Shown here: piece by piece, positions 16,557 through 24,517 of the stretch
Layout: the number at the start of each line of letters is the position of its first letter
Numbering within the stretch: position 1 is the stretch's first letter
The notes under the pieces: model-generated
The model's database searches: none
What the model was told of the DNA's origin: nothing
The model's input: only the letters and a program-made list of their open reading frames with translations
From: Streptomyces sp. P9-A4
GTDB taxonomy: Bacteria; Actinomycetota; Actinomycetes; Streptomycetales; Streptomycetaceae
DNA: 64,000 nt
Direction of reading: 5' to 3'
Assembly: GCF_036634195.1 (NCBI RefSeq)
Contig: NZ_JAZIFY010000001.1
Coordinates: forward strand, 4,784,501-4,848,500
Program-made: the position numbers and the translations under genes

Positions 16557-16627
16557 GGCCCGCGGTCCGACGTCGCCCCGCCGTATCCGGCGGCGGGGGC
16601 GAACTCGGACCGCGGGCCATTCTTTTC
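16557..16627 (+). terminator. long hairpin terminator before chaplin 2
   Basis: A 14-bp perfect outer stem (16557-16570 with 16605-16618) encloses a further GC stem, followed by ATTCTTTTC. It separates the secreted-protein gene from the chaplin 2 promoter. Confidence 0.85.
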
Positions 16628-16658
16628 GGGTTTTCCTCTTCTCTTTCGGCCCAATGCC

Positions 16659-16686
16659 CGTGACCCGCCCGCCCGCCCGGCGTTGA
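16659..16686 (+). promoter_or_regulatory. candidate sigma-BldN promoter of chaplin 2
   Basis: CGTGAC at 16659-16664 and CGTTGA at 16681-16686 are separated by exactly 16 bases, with the start codon about 55 bases downstream. It matches the spacing and -10 of the candidate promoter of chaplin 1. Confidence 0.6.
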
Positions 16687-16741
16687 ACGGGTTCGACGGC
16701 CGTGATCCCTGCGGTCGCTTTCCACGTCCAAGGAGTTTTTG

Positions 16742-17020
16742 ATGTCTCGCATCGCGAAGGCTGCCGCTGTTCTCGCCGGCACGGGTGCCGTTGCCCTCAG
16801 CGGAGCCGGCCTGGCCGTCGCCGACTCGGGCGCCGAGGCCGTCGCCGCTCACTCGCCCGGTGTCGCCTCCGGCAACGTCGTCCAGGTCCCGGTCCACGTT
16901 CCGGTCAACCTCTGCGGCAACACCGTCAACGTGATCGGTCTGCTGAACCCGGCCTTCGGCAACACCTGCGTCAACGCCGACGGTGGCCACGACAAGGGTG
17001 ACGGCGGCTACGGCGGCTGA
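16742..17020 (+). CDS. short chaplin, ChpG-like by neighbourhood
   Basis: This 92-residue protein starts at ATG 16742 with AAGGAG six bases upstream. The signal peptide is about 1-27 (GAGLAVADSG), followed by one chaplin domain with SPGVASGNVVQVPVHVPVN and two Cys 19 residues apart around NTVNVIGLLNPAFGNT. A short Gly/Asp/His tail (DGGHDKGDGGYGG) distinguishes it from chaplin 1. In S. coelicolor, chpG lies beside melC2, as here, so it is probably the counterpart. An 18-bp hairpin follows. Confidence 0.95.
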   Translation: MSRIAKAAAVLAGTGAVALSGAGLAVADSGAEAVAAHSPGVASGNVVQVPVHVPVNLCGNTVNVIGLLNPAFGNTCVNADGGHDKGDGGYGG

Positions 17021-17032
17021 TCCCCCGCATCA

Positions 17033-17071
17033 CACGTGTCCCCCCGGCCCGTCGGGCCGGGGGGACACGTG
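17033..17071. terminator. bidirectional terminator between chaplin 2 and melC2
   Basis: A perfect 18-bp inverted repeat (17033-17050 with 17054-17071) with a three-base GTC loop lies between convergent genes, 12 bases after the chaplin stop and 16 before the melC2 stop. Confidence 0.92.
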
Positions 17072-17087
17072 CGTCCGGAGCCGGACG

Positions 17088-17954
17088 TCAGGCGTACCGG
17101 TAGATCCGGCTGTGGTCGAGCACCGACGCCGGGGTCACCCCGAAGGGCGCCATCGGCTGGTGCCGGGACACGACCTTGCGGTACTGGGAGTCGCCCAGCG
17201 GCGGCGGCTCGGCGGGGAGGTACGCGGCCCCCGGATTGCGCTGCTGCCACCGCGACCACACCAGGTCGACGAAGGAGTGGTGCAGCCAGAACACCGGGTC
17301 GTTCACGGAGCCGCCGCCCAGCATCAGACCGCCGACCCAGCGGTGCACCCGGTTGTGGACGCGGAACCGCTCGTTGCCCCGGCCCGGCGCCCAGCCTTCG
17401 AGGCGGTTGCGGAAGCCGGAGGCGCTCGTCGAGTTCCACGGGGCCGTGTCGTACACCCGCTCCCGCATCACCTCGTCGAGCTGGGCCGGGGTGGGGAGCG
17501 CGATCGGGTCGCGGGGGCGGCCGAAGTCCCTGGTCAGGAAGCGGTCCTCGGTCATCGCCTCGGTGATGTCCCAGCGTCCGGAGGAGTGCGCGAAGGGCCC
17601 GGTCATCACCTGGAGGTCGGCGCGCCGGCCGTTGCCGCCGAGGAAGTCCTCGCGCCAGAGGGAGGACGCCGGGGTGTTGTCGCGGGTCCAGTCCCAGTAC
17701 GGCACGGAGACCGTCGGGTCGAGCCGGCGCAGGGCCGTCTCGAAGTCCAGCAGGAACTTCCGGTGCCAGGGCAGGAAACTCGGCGTCATATGGGCGACGC
17801 GGAGCCGCCCCTCGCCGTCCGCGGTGTAGTGGTCGATGTGGGTGCGGACGAATCGGTCGTACGCGCCGGTGCGCTTCAGCTCCAGGACGGCGGCGACGAA
17901 CTTGCGCCGCTCGGCGGCCGTCAGATCGCGCTGGTTCTTACGCGTGTACACCAC
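17088..17954 (-). CDS. melC2: tyrosinase (monophenol monooxygenase)
   Basis: This 288-residue type 3 copper enzyme oxidises tyrosine to dopaquinone for melanin. CuA ligands are His39, His55 and His64 (RTHIDHY, VAHMTPSFLPWHRKF); CuB ligands lie in VHNRVHRWVGG and NDPVFWLHHSFVD. Length and order match Streptomyces MelC2. The start is GTG 17954 (GGGAGG upstream) with a second GTG directly after; it overlaps the melC1 stop by 17 bases. Like other MelC2 proteins it lacks a signal peptide, so export would depend on the MelC1 caddie protein encoded just upstream. Confidence 0.96.
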   Translation of the reverse strand: MVYTRKNQRDLTAAERRKFVAAVLELKRTGAYDRFVRTHIDHYTADGEGRLRVAHMTPSFLPWHRKFLLDFETALRRLDPTVSVPYWDWTRDNTPASSLWREDFLGGNGRRADLQVMTGPFAHSSGRWDITEAMTEDRFLTRDFGRPRDPIALPTPAQLDEVMRERVYDTAPWNSTSASGFRNRLEGWAPGRGNERFRVHNRVHRWVGGLMLGGGSVNDPVFWLHHSFVDLVWSRWQQRNPGAAYLPAEPPPLGDSQYRKVVSRHQPMAPFGVTPASVLDHSRIYRYA

Positions 17955-18351
17955 GCGGGCTCCCTCCCGTCGGGTCGGCGTGGACACCGTGGGCGCCGGC
18001 GAGCGGGGAGAGCGGGGCCGCACCCAGCTCGTCCACGGCCGCGCGGGTGGCGGCCAGCGGTGTCGGACACGACTCGTAGTGGTCGATCGGGGTGACGTAG
18101 CCGCCGTCGGCACAGCGCATCAGATGCAGCGGCCGGCCGTCGACGAGGGCCGTCGGTGTGCCCTCGGGGCCGGAGAAGCCGAGGATGCGGCGGCCCCGGT
18201 ACATCTCGTCGAAGGCGTGGGGGTCACGGGGACCCTCCGCGCGGTTCCCGGACGGCGGCCGGGACGTGACGCGGCCGAGCGCGCCCCCCGTGAAAGCGGT
18301 GACGGCCACGGCGAAGAGGGACCGCAGTGCGACGCGGCGCGGGACGATCAT
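17938..18351 (-). CDS. melC1: tyrosinase copper-chaperone/caddie protein
   Basis: This 137-residue protein starts at ATG 18351 with GAGGAG upstream. A Tat-type signal (VPRRVALRSLFAVAVTAF) precedes the conserved MelC1 segments HAFDEMYRGRRILGF, DGRPLHLMRCADGGYVTPID and HYESCPTPLAATRAAVDELG. MelC1 delivers copper to MelC2 and carries it through the Tat pathway. Compared with typical MelC1 it lacks the His-rich loop, has extra Cys (MRCADG, ESCPTP), and has about 20 additional C-terminal residues that read into the melC2 start. Confidence 0.92.
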   Translation of the reverse strand: MIVPRRVALRSLFAVAVTAFTGGALGRVTSRPPSGNRAEGPRDPHAFDEMYRGRRILGFSGPEGTPTALVDGRPLHLMRCADGGYVTPIDHYESCPTPLAATRAAVDELGAAPLSPLAGAHGVHADPTGGSPRGVHA

Positions 18352-18526
18352 GGGTGATCTCCTCGGGGTCGGCTGGGGGTTCCCCCGCCGCAGGCAGGGA
18401 GAGCCCTCAGGGCACAACGATGGAACCCCGGGTTCGTTGCGGCGGAAATGCCGGCGGTGTGAATGTCGGCCGTTCGAGTGAAAGCAGCGCGGGGAAAAGG
18501 TGGTTGGAGCATTAGCATCCGGATTC
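18352..18526. promoter_or_regulatory. divergent promoter region melC1 / DUF5949-like gene
   Basis: This 175-base gap lies between divergent starts. A -10-like TAGCAT at 18513-18518 lies eight bases before the plus-strand ATG, consistent with a leaderless transcript. No clear operator is seen for melC. Confidence 0.4.
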
Positions 18527-19033
18527 ATGACCACTTCCAACGTCGTTTCCTCGGCGCGCAGCGCCTCTCCGCTGGGAACTCTCACGGTGATTCCGTGGTC
18601 CAGCGAGCCCTCCGCCGAATCGGCCGGTACGCCTTTCCTCATGGCGTACTCGCTCGGCGACGGCCGGGACGGGCCGGAGGCCGGTCAGCAGGCCATGCGG
18701 GCGGCCCTGGAATCCATGGGCCTGTCCGTCGGCGACCGGCTCTTCGACCTGGGCAAGGACGCCGGGATCCACGCCTCCCTGCTCGTCGAGGGCGGCTCCG
18801 CCGTCCTGACCCTGCCCTTCCTCAAGGTGCAGTGCCCGGTGCCCGACGAGTGGCAGACGGCCGCCCGCGAGGCCGAGCGGGGGGTCTACCTCATCTGCTC
18901 CGTGCGGCCCTGGCCCGAGGGCGTCCCCGGGCAGCCCGTCGACGAGGAGCGGCTGCGGGCCTTCGTCTCCGACGAGGAGATGCTCGCGGACAGTGCCCAC
19001 GTCCTGCTGCCGGTCCGCCGCCTCCAGGGCTGA
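18527..19033 (+). CDS. DUF5949-like hypothetical protein
   Basis: This 168-residue soluble protein has no transmembrane segment or signal peptide. It resembles the streptomycete DUF5949 family (LGTLTVIPWSSEPS, LMAYSLGDGRDGPEAG, LPFLKVQCPVPDEWQ). The ATG at 18527 is preferred: no Shine-Dalgarno, but a TAGCAT -10-like hexamer eight bases upstream fits leaderless expression. It is the first gene of a plus-strand run with VKOR and the second GH26-like protein. Function is unknown. Confidence 0.75.
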   Translation: MTTSNVVSSARSASPLGTLTVIPWSSEPSAESAGTPFLMAYSLGDGRDGPEAGQQAMRAALESMGLSVGDRLFDLGKDAGIHASLLVEGGSAVLTLPFLKVQCPVPDEWQTAAREAERGVYLICSVRPWPEGVPGQPVDEERLRAFVSDEEMLADSAHVLLPVRRLQG

Positions 19034-19064
19034 GGGCGGGAACCGAGCGGGAAGGGAGCGCGGC

Positions 19065-19715
19065 ATGGCGACGGTGAACGTACGCGACGGGGTGCCCGGG
19101 CAGCGGCAGGAGGACGGGTCCGTACGGGAGGACGCCGGGCCGGTCGGCGCGAGCCGGGCCTTCGCCTGGATGCTGATGATCACCGGGGCGGCGGGCGTGC
19201 TGTCCGGCTGGGTGATCACCATCGACAAGTTCCTCCTGCTGGAGGACCCCGGCTTCCAGCCCGGGTGCAGCCTCAACCCGGTGGTCTCCTGCGGCAACAT
19301 CATGAAGAGCGAGCAGGCGGCGGTGTTCGGCTTCCCGAACCCGATGCTCGGCCTCGTCACGTACGCCGTCGTCGTCGCCCTCGGGGCCGGGCTGCTCGCC
19401 GGCGCCCGCTACCGCGGCTGGCTCTGGCTCGGCCTCAACGCCGGGACGGTCTTCGGTGTCGGCTTCTGCACCTGGCTGATGTACCAGTCGCTGTACGAGA
19501 TCAACTCGCTCTGCCTCTGGTGCTGTCTGGCCTGGGTCGCCACCATCGTCATGTTCTGGTACGTGACCGCGCACAACGTCCGCACCGGGCTGATCCCCGC
19601 GCCGGCGGGACTGCGGACCTTCTTCGGCGAGTTCGCCTTCGCCCCGCCCGTCCTGCACATCGGGATCATCGGGATGCTGATCCTGACCCGCTGGTGGGAC
19701 TTCTGGACCGGCTGA
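19065..19715 (+). CDS. vitamin K epoxide reductase (VKOR) family membrane protein
   Basis: This 216-residue protein has about five hydrophobic helices and starts at ATG 19065 (GAAGGGAG upstream). The loop Cys pair GCSLNPVVSCGNIMKSEQ and the redox motif SLCLWCCLAW are diagnostic. Bacterial VKOR homologues reoxidise DsbA-like proteins using quinones, so they drive disulfide formation outside the membrane. It ends one base before the GTG of a GH26-like gene. The Cys-containing chaplins nearby are possible clients (inference). Confidence 0.92.
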   Translation: MATVNVRDGVPGQRQEDGSVREDAGPVGASRAFAWMLMITGAAGVLSGWVITIDKFLLLEDPGFQPGCSLNPVVSCGNIMKSEQAAVFGFPNPMLGLVTYAVVVALGAGLLAGARYRGWLWLGLNAGTVFGVGFCTWLMYQSLYEINSLCLWCCLAWVATIVMFWYVTAHNVRTGLIPAPAGLRTFFGEFAFAPPVLHIGIIGMLILTRWWDFWTG

Positions 19716-19716
19716 G

Positions 19717-20736
19717 GTGACGCGCCTCCTCTCCTGGCCGCGGGCCGCACTCGCCGTGCTGCTCGCGGCCGTTCTGGTGTTCCTGCTGGTCCCCGACCGG
19801 ATCGCGCCCGGCGACCGGCACACCGGCGGCGCCAGGACCGAACCGGAGCCGCAGCCGCTGCCCGGTGTCCCCTCGGGGTTCTTCACCGGATCCGACGAGG
19901 CCGGGGTGCGCCGGATCGCGGGGGCGCAGGCCTGGCTCGGCGGGGATTCCCTGACCGTCGGGCACACCTATCTGCCGGGTGACCGCTGGTCCAACATCGA
20001 GGGCCATCCCGCGCTCTTCGCGCCCTGGGCGCGGTGGAAGCGGGAGCGGCCCGGACGGCTCTTCGTGCTGAACGTGCCGCTGCTCGACCGCAGCGAGGAG
20101 GGGCCGACGGACGCCGAGGTGCGGACGGGGCTGCGCGGCGGCGCGGCGGGCGGCTTCGACCGGCACTTCCGGGTCCTGGGGGAGCGGCTCGTGCAGTACG
20201 GCCTCGGGGACGCGGTCCTGGTGCTCGGCTGGGAGATGAACGGCACCACGTACAGCCATCGCTGCGGACCGGACCCGGTGGCCTGGAAGGCGTACTGGCG
20301 GCGGGTGGTCGGGGTGCTGCGGGGGGTGCACGGGCAGCGGTTCCGCTTCGACTTCACGCCGAGCCGGGGGCGGGACGCCGTGGCGTGGCCGCTCTGCTAC
20401 CCCGGGGACGATGTCGTCGACATCATCGGGATGGACGCGTACGACCAGCCCGCGGGGCTCTCCTTCGAGGAACAGGTGACGGAGGAGTACGGGCTCGAAC
20501 ACCATGTGCGCTTCGCGGCGGCGCACGGCAAGCCGGTCTCGTACCCGGAGTGGGGGCTGTTCAGGAACGGCGACAACCCGGCGTACGTACGGGGGATGCT
20601 CGACTGGTTCGCGGCCCATCGGCCGGCGTACCAGACGGTCACCGACTACTGCCCGCACGGAGTGTGGGGGTGCGCCGACAATCCGGAGTCGGCGCGGGTG
20701 CTCAGGAGGGCGCTGGGGCCGCCGGCCGGCCCGTGA
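19717..20736 (+). CDS. GH26-like glycoside hydrolase, membrane-anchored paralogue
   Basis: This 339-residue protein has an N-terminal hydrophobic segment (about 10-25, ALAVLLAAVLVFLLV) that may be an anchor or signal. The catalytic domain is closely related to the protein at 1008-2597: [27 protein letters not shown] (Glu173), [27 protein letters not shown] (Glu278) and [12 protein letters not shown]. It lacks the repeat tail. It starts with GTG one base after the VKOR stop, so the two are translationally linked. The substrate is probably a beta-mannan-like or self-made polymer (inference). Confidence 0.82.
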   Translation: MTRLLSWPRAALAVLLAAVLVFLLVPDRIAPGDRHTGGARTEPEPQPLPGVPSGFFTGSDEAGVRRIAGAQAWLGGDSLTVGHTYLPGDRWSNIEGHPALFAPWARWKRERPGRLFVLNVPLLDRSEEGPTDAEVRTGLRGGAAGGFDRHFRVLGERLVQYGLGDAVLVLGWEMNGTTYSHRCGPDPVAWKAYWRRVVGVLRGVHGQRFRFDFTPSRGRDAVAWPLCYPGDDVVDIIGMDAYDQPAGLSFEEQVTEEYGLEHHVRFAAAHGKPVSYPEWGLFRNGDNPAYVRGMLDWFAAHRPAYQTVTDYCPHGVWGCADNPESARVLRRALGPPAGP

Positions 20737-20754
20737 GGGCCGGGTCCGCGCGGC

Positions 20755-21447
20755 TCAGGCGTGCCGGTAGGCGACCAGGGAGATGCCGACGTAATGGACG
20801 ATGAACGCGGCCAGGGTCAGCGAGTGGAAGACCTCGTGGAAGCCGAACCAGCGCGGTGAGGGGTTCGGGCGCTTGATGCCGTAGATGACGCCGCCCGCGC
20901 TGTAGAGCAGTCCGCCGACGACGACGAGGACCAGGACGGCGATGCCGCCGGTCCGCATGAAGTCCGGCAGGAAGAAGACGGCGGCCCAGCCCATCGCGAT
21001 GTAGCAGGGCGTGTACAGCCAGCGAGGGGCGCCGACCCAGAACACCCGGAAGGCGATGCCGGCGGTGGCCGCCGCCCAGACCGCCCACATGAGCGGCTTC
21101 GCGGTGGAGTCGGGGAGCAGGAGCAGGGTGAGCGGGGTGTAGGTGCCCGCGATGATCAGGAAGATGTTGGCGTGGTCGAGGCGCCGGAGCACGGCCTCGC
21201 CGCGCGGGCCCCAGTCGCCGCGGTGGTAGAGCGCGCTGATGCCGAAGAGCAGGCAGGCGGTCAGTACGTAGATCCCGCAGGCGATGCGGGCGCGGGGCGA
21301 GTCGGAGAGGGCGACGAGGACGAGGCCCGCGACGACCACGGCGGGGAACATGCCCGCGTGCAGCCACCCTCTGAGCCGGGGTTTCGGCGGGAGCGACGGG
21401 GTTTCATCGACCGGGGGCGGGGTCACTTCCGGCGTGGCTGCAGTCAT
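20755..21447 (-). CDS. hemolysin III/PAQR family membrane protein
   Basis: This 230-residue protein has seven predicted helices. Family motifs are present: a His in the first helix region (GWLHAGMFPAV), ISALYHRGDW, RRLDHANIFLIIAGTYTPL, and the C-terminal HEVFHSLTLAAFIVHYVG. PAQR proteins carry conserved metal-binding residues of this kind; bacterial roles are poorly known despite the hemolysin name. A 7-bp-arm palindrome lies 14 bases upstream of the start. It is convergent with the GH26-like gene. Confidence 0.9.
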   Translation of the reverse strand: MTAATPEVTPPPVDETPSLPPKPRLRGWLHAGMFPAVVVAGLVLVALSDSPRARIACGIYVLTACLLFGISALYHRGDWGPRGEAVLRRLDHANIFLIIAGTYTPLTLLLLPDSTAKPLMWAVWAAATAGIAFRVFWVGAPRWLYTPCYIAMGWAAVFFLPDFMRTGGIAVLVLVVVGGLLYSAGGVIYGIKRPNPSPRWFGFHEVFHSLTLAAFIVHYVGISLVAYRHA

Positions 21448-21643
21448 GGAAACGAATCGTACCTACGCCCCCGTAGGTCGTGGATATGAGTGGCGATGCT
21501 CACGTGTGCACCCCCCTGGACATATGGGCGTTTCCGTCGGATGATCAAATGAGTGCGGTCGGCACCGGATGAGCAGCTACGAAGCGTCCGGGTCGCGGCC
21601 CCCACGGGGCACACACCAAAAAACCCCTCTACAAGGAGCAATC
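21448..21643. promoter_or_regulatory. divergent promoter region hemolysin III / pckG
   Basis: The gap contains the palindrome ACCTACG-CCCC-CGTAGGT at 21461-21478, close to the hemolysin III start and typical of TetR- or MarR-type operators. An A-rich leader with AAGGAG sits before the pckG GTG. Confidence 0.5.
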
Positions 21644-23467
21644 GTGGCGCGCGACAACGCGGCTCCCCAGACCCTTCCGACCCAGCACCAGGGCCTCGTC
21701 TCCTGGGTGAACGAGATCGCCGAGATCACCCAGCCGGACAGCATCGTCTGGTGCGACGGCTCCGAGGCCGAGTACGAGCGCCTGTGCGAGGAGCTCGTCG
21801 CCAAGGGCACCTTCAAGAAGCTCGACCCGGCCAAGCGCCCCAACTCGTACTACGCCGCCTCCGACCCGTCCGACGTCGCGCGCGTCGAGGACCGGACCTT
21901 CATCTGCTCCGAGAAGGAGGAGGACGCGGGCCCGACCAACCACTGGAAGGCCCCGGCCGAGATGAAGGAGCTCTTCGCGGGGGAGAAGGGCATCTTCCGC
22001 GGCTCCATGCGTGGCCGCACCATGTACGTCGTGCCCTTCTGCATGGGCCCGGTCGGCTCCCCGCTCTCCGCCATCGGCGTCGAGATCACCGACTCCGCGT
22101 ACGTCGCCGTCTCCATGCGCACCATGACCCGCATGGGACAGGCCGTCCTCGACGAGCTCGGCACCGACGGCTTCTTCGTCAAGGCCGTCCACACCCTCGG
22201 CGCCCCGCTGGCCGAGGGCGAGGCCGACGTGCCGTGGCCCTGCAACACCACCAAGTACATCTCGCACTTCCCCGAGAGCCGCGAGATCTGGTCGTACGGC
22301 TCCGGCTACGGCGGCAACGCCCTGCTCGGCAAGAAGTGCTACGCGCTCCGCATCGCCTCCGTCATGGCCCGTGACGAGGGCTGGCTCGCCGAGCACATGC
22401 TGATCCTCAAGCTGACCCCGCCGCAGGGTGAGGCGAAGTACGTCGCCGCCGCCTTCCCGTCGGCGTGTGGCAAGACCAACCTGGCCATGCTGGAGCCCAC
22501 GATCTCCGGCTGGACCGTCGAGACCATCGGCGACGACATCGCCTGGATGCGCTTCGGCGAGGACGGCCGCCTCTACGCGATCAACCCCGAGGCCGGCTTC
22601 TTCGGCGTCGCGCCCGGCACCGGCGAGCACACCAACGCCAACGCCATGAAGACCATGTGGGGCAACTCCGTCTTCACCAACGTCGCCCTCACGGACGACG
22701 GCGACGTGTGGTGGGAGGGGATGACCGAGACGGCCCCCGCGCACCTCACGGACTGGAAGGGCAACGACTGGACGCCCGCGTCCGAGACGCCCGCCGCGCA
22801 CCCCAACGCCCGCTTCACCGTGCCGGCCGGGCAGTGCCCGATCATCGCGCCGGAGTGGGAGGACCCGAAGGGCGTGCCGATCTCGGCGATCCTCTTCGGT
22901 GGCCGCCGCGCCTCCGCCGTCCCGCTGGTCACCGAGTCCTTCGACTGGAACCACGGCGTCTTCCTCGGTGCGAACGTCGCCTCCGAGAAGACCGCCGCCG
23001 CCGAGGGCAAGGTCGGCGAGCTGCGCCGCGACCCCTTCGCCATGCTGCCGTTCTGCGGCTACAACATGGGCGACTACATGGCCCACTGGGTCAAGGTGGG
23101 CGCTCAGGCGGACGCCGCGAAGCTGCCGAAGATCTACTACGTGAACTGGTTCCGCAAGAACGACGCGGGCAAGTTCGTGTGGCCCGGCTTCGGCGAGAAC
23201 AGCCGCGTCCTGAAGTGGATCGTCGAGCGCCTCGACGGCAAGGCCGAGGGCGTCGAGACCCCGATCGGCATCCTGCCGACCGCCGAGTCCCTCGACACCG
23301 ACGGCCTGGACCTGCCGGCCGAGGACCTGGAGTTCCTCCTCAAGGTGGACCGTGACGTGTGGCGCGAAGAGGCCGCCCTCGTCCCCGACCACCTGAACAC
23401 CTTCGGCGACCACACGCCGAAGGAGCTGTGGGACCAGTACCGCGCGCTCGTCGAGCGCCTGGGCTGA
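21644..23467 (+). CDS. pckG: phosphoenolpyruvate carboxykinase (GTP)
   Basis: This 607-residue enzyme interconverts oxaloacetate + GTP with PEP + CO2 + GDP and is the main gluconeogenic entry from the TCA cycle. It starts at GTG 21644 with AAGGAG five bases upstream. The GTP-dependent family is shown by the P-loop [13 protein letters not shown] (about 271-283, Cys275), [43 protein letters not shown] and [13 protein letters not shown]. Length is normal for the family. A 15-bp hairpin follows the stop. Confidence 0.98.
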   Translation: MARDNAAPQTLPTQHQGLVSWVNEIAEITQPDSIVWCDGSEAEYERLCEELVAKGTFKKLDPAKRPNSYYAASDPSDVARVEDRTFICSEKEEDAGPTNHWKAPAEMKELFAGEKGIFRGSMRGRTMYVVPFCMGPVGSPLSAIGVEITDSAYVAVSMRTMTRMGQAVLDELGTDGFFVKAVHTLGAPLAEGEADVPWPCNTTKYISHFPESREIWSYGSGYGGNALLGKKCYALRIASVMARDEGWLAEHMLILKLTPPQGEAKYVAAAFPSACGKTNLAMLEPTISGWTVETIGDDIAWMRFGEDGRLYAINPEAGFFGVAPGTGEHTNANAMKTMWGNSVFTNVALTDDGDVWWEGMTETAPAHLTDWKGNDWTPASETPAAHPNARFTVPAGQCPIIAPEWEDPKGVPISAILFGGRRASAVPLVTESFDWNHGVFLGANVASEKTAAAEGKVGELRRDPFAMLPFCGYNMGDYMAHWVKVGAQADAAKLPKIYYVNWFRKNDAGKFVWPGFGENSRVLKWIVERLDGKAEGVETPIGILPTAESLDTDGLDLPAEDLEFLLKVDRDVWREEAALVPDHLNTFGDHTPKELWDQYRALVERLG

Positions 23468-23547
23468 TCCCGCACCGCAGACTCGTGGTGGGTTGCCCCG
23501 ACATTCCGCCCTGACCAGTGGGGTCACGACGGCCCACCACGACGCAT

Positions 23548-23583
23548 CCGGCCCCCGGAGCCCCCTCAGGCTCCGGGGGCCGG
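23548..23583. terminator. terminator between pckG and convergent gene
   Basis: A perfect 15-bp stem (23548-23562 with 23569-23583) with a CCCTCA loop lies between convergent stops. Confidence 0.92.
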
Positions 23584-23606
23584 CGCATGTCCGCCGACGT
23601 CTGCGG

Positions 23607-24500
23607 TCACAGGACCGGCTGGCCGGCCTCCACGGTCGCGATCGCCCGGCGGCAGGCGTCGCGGAACTTCACGAACTCGCCGTTCCAGGTGCTCGCCCGG
23701 CCGCCGCGGCTGTCGGGGTCCGTGAAGAGGCTCTTGCGCAGCTCGGTGGTGAGCTCCAGCTGACCGCCCTTGCCGAGCATCGTCCGGTTGCACGGGTTGG
23801 CGGGGTGGTCGCCGTTGAACTCGGTGAGCCGGGACGCCCATGCGGGGGCCAGCGAGTCGATCGCGGGGAAGCCGGCCGCGTTCAGTTCCTTCACCAGTTC
23901 CTGCCGGAGGGTGGCGTTGAGCCCGCCGACGACCGCCACCCGGCGGTCGCCGGTCGGCGGGTAGGAAGTGGTGGGCAGCGCCAGCTGGTCGAAGGTGCAG
24001 CCGTGCAGGCTGAGCACGTTGAGATGGCTCGCCGCCGTCGACACGGCGACGTGGTCGTCGCAGTTCTTCGAGGTGACGTGCAGCGCCTTGTTGCCGGAGG
24101 ACAGCAGCCCCTCGAACATCCAGTAGTCGTGCACGCCCGGGAGGACCGGGGCGCCCGCGGGGTCGCTCGGGCTGTAGCCGGCGATCCCCAGGCAGAGTTC
24201 GCTGGTGCCGATCTCGATGCCGCCGCCGTGCAGCGCGAGGATCGCGGTGCGCCGGACGGGGGCGACGGTGGTCATCGAGGAGTCGAACTGCTCGTGGCGC
24301 CGGGACCTGCGGCTGAACGTGGTGCCCTCCTGGCCCGCCAGTTCCTGGTAGAGCGCGGTGTTGGAGGCGTACTCGACGTCCGCCGCGTAGGCGGGGGCGG
24401 CGGTGGCGAGCTGGGCGAGGAGCGGGCCGCCCGCCGTGGCCGCCGCCGCCAGGGCGGTCAGGACGGTACGGCGGGACGCGAAACGATCCGGAGATGTCAT
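23607..24500 (-). CDS. exported poly-gamma-glutamate hydrolase-like protein (DUF867)
   Basis: This 297-residue protein has a Tat-like signal (ASRRTVLTALAAAA). The mature part has the PghP/DUF867 signature: AILALHGGGIEIGTSELCLG, DYWMFEGLLSSGN, LHVTSKNCDDH, VLSLHG and VAVVGGLN. These zinc enzymes cleave poly-gamma-glutamate. The ATG at 24500 has no Shine-Dalgarno; TATGTT and CATTAT lie six to nine bases upstream, so a leaderless start is likely. No PGA synthesis genes are visible, so the target may be an external polymer or phage capsule. Confidence 0.85.
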   Translation of the reverse strand: MTSPDRFASRRTVLTALAAAATAGGPLLAQLATAAPAYAADVEYASNTALYQELAGQEGTTFSRRSRRHEQFDSSMTTVAPVRRTAILALHGGGIEIGTSELCLGIAGYSPSDPAGAPVLPGVHDYWMFEGLLSSGNKALHVTSKNCDDHVAVSTAASHLNVLSLHGCTFDQLALPTTSYPPTGDRRVAVVGGLNATLRQELVKELNAAGFPAIDSLAPAWASRLTEFNGDHPANPCNRTMLGKGGQLELTTELRKSLFTDPDSRGGRASTWNGEFVKFRDACRRAIATVEAGQPVL

Positions 24501-24517
24501 GTGCGGAACATAATGGA

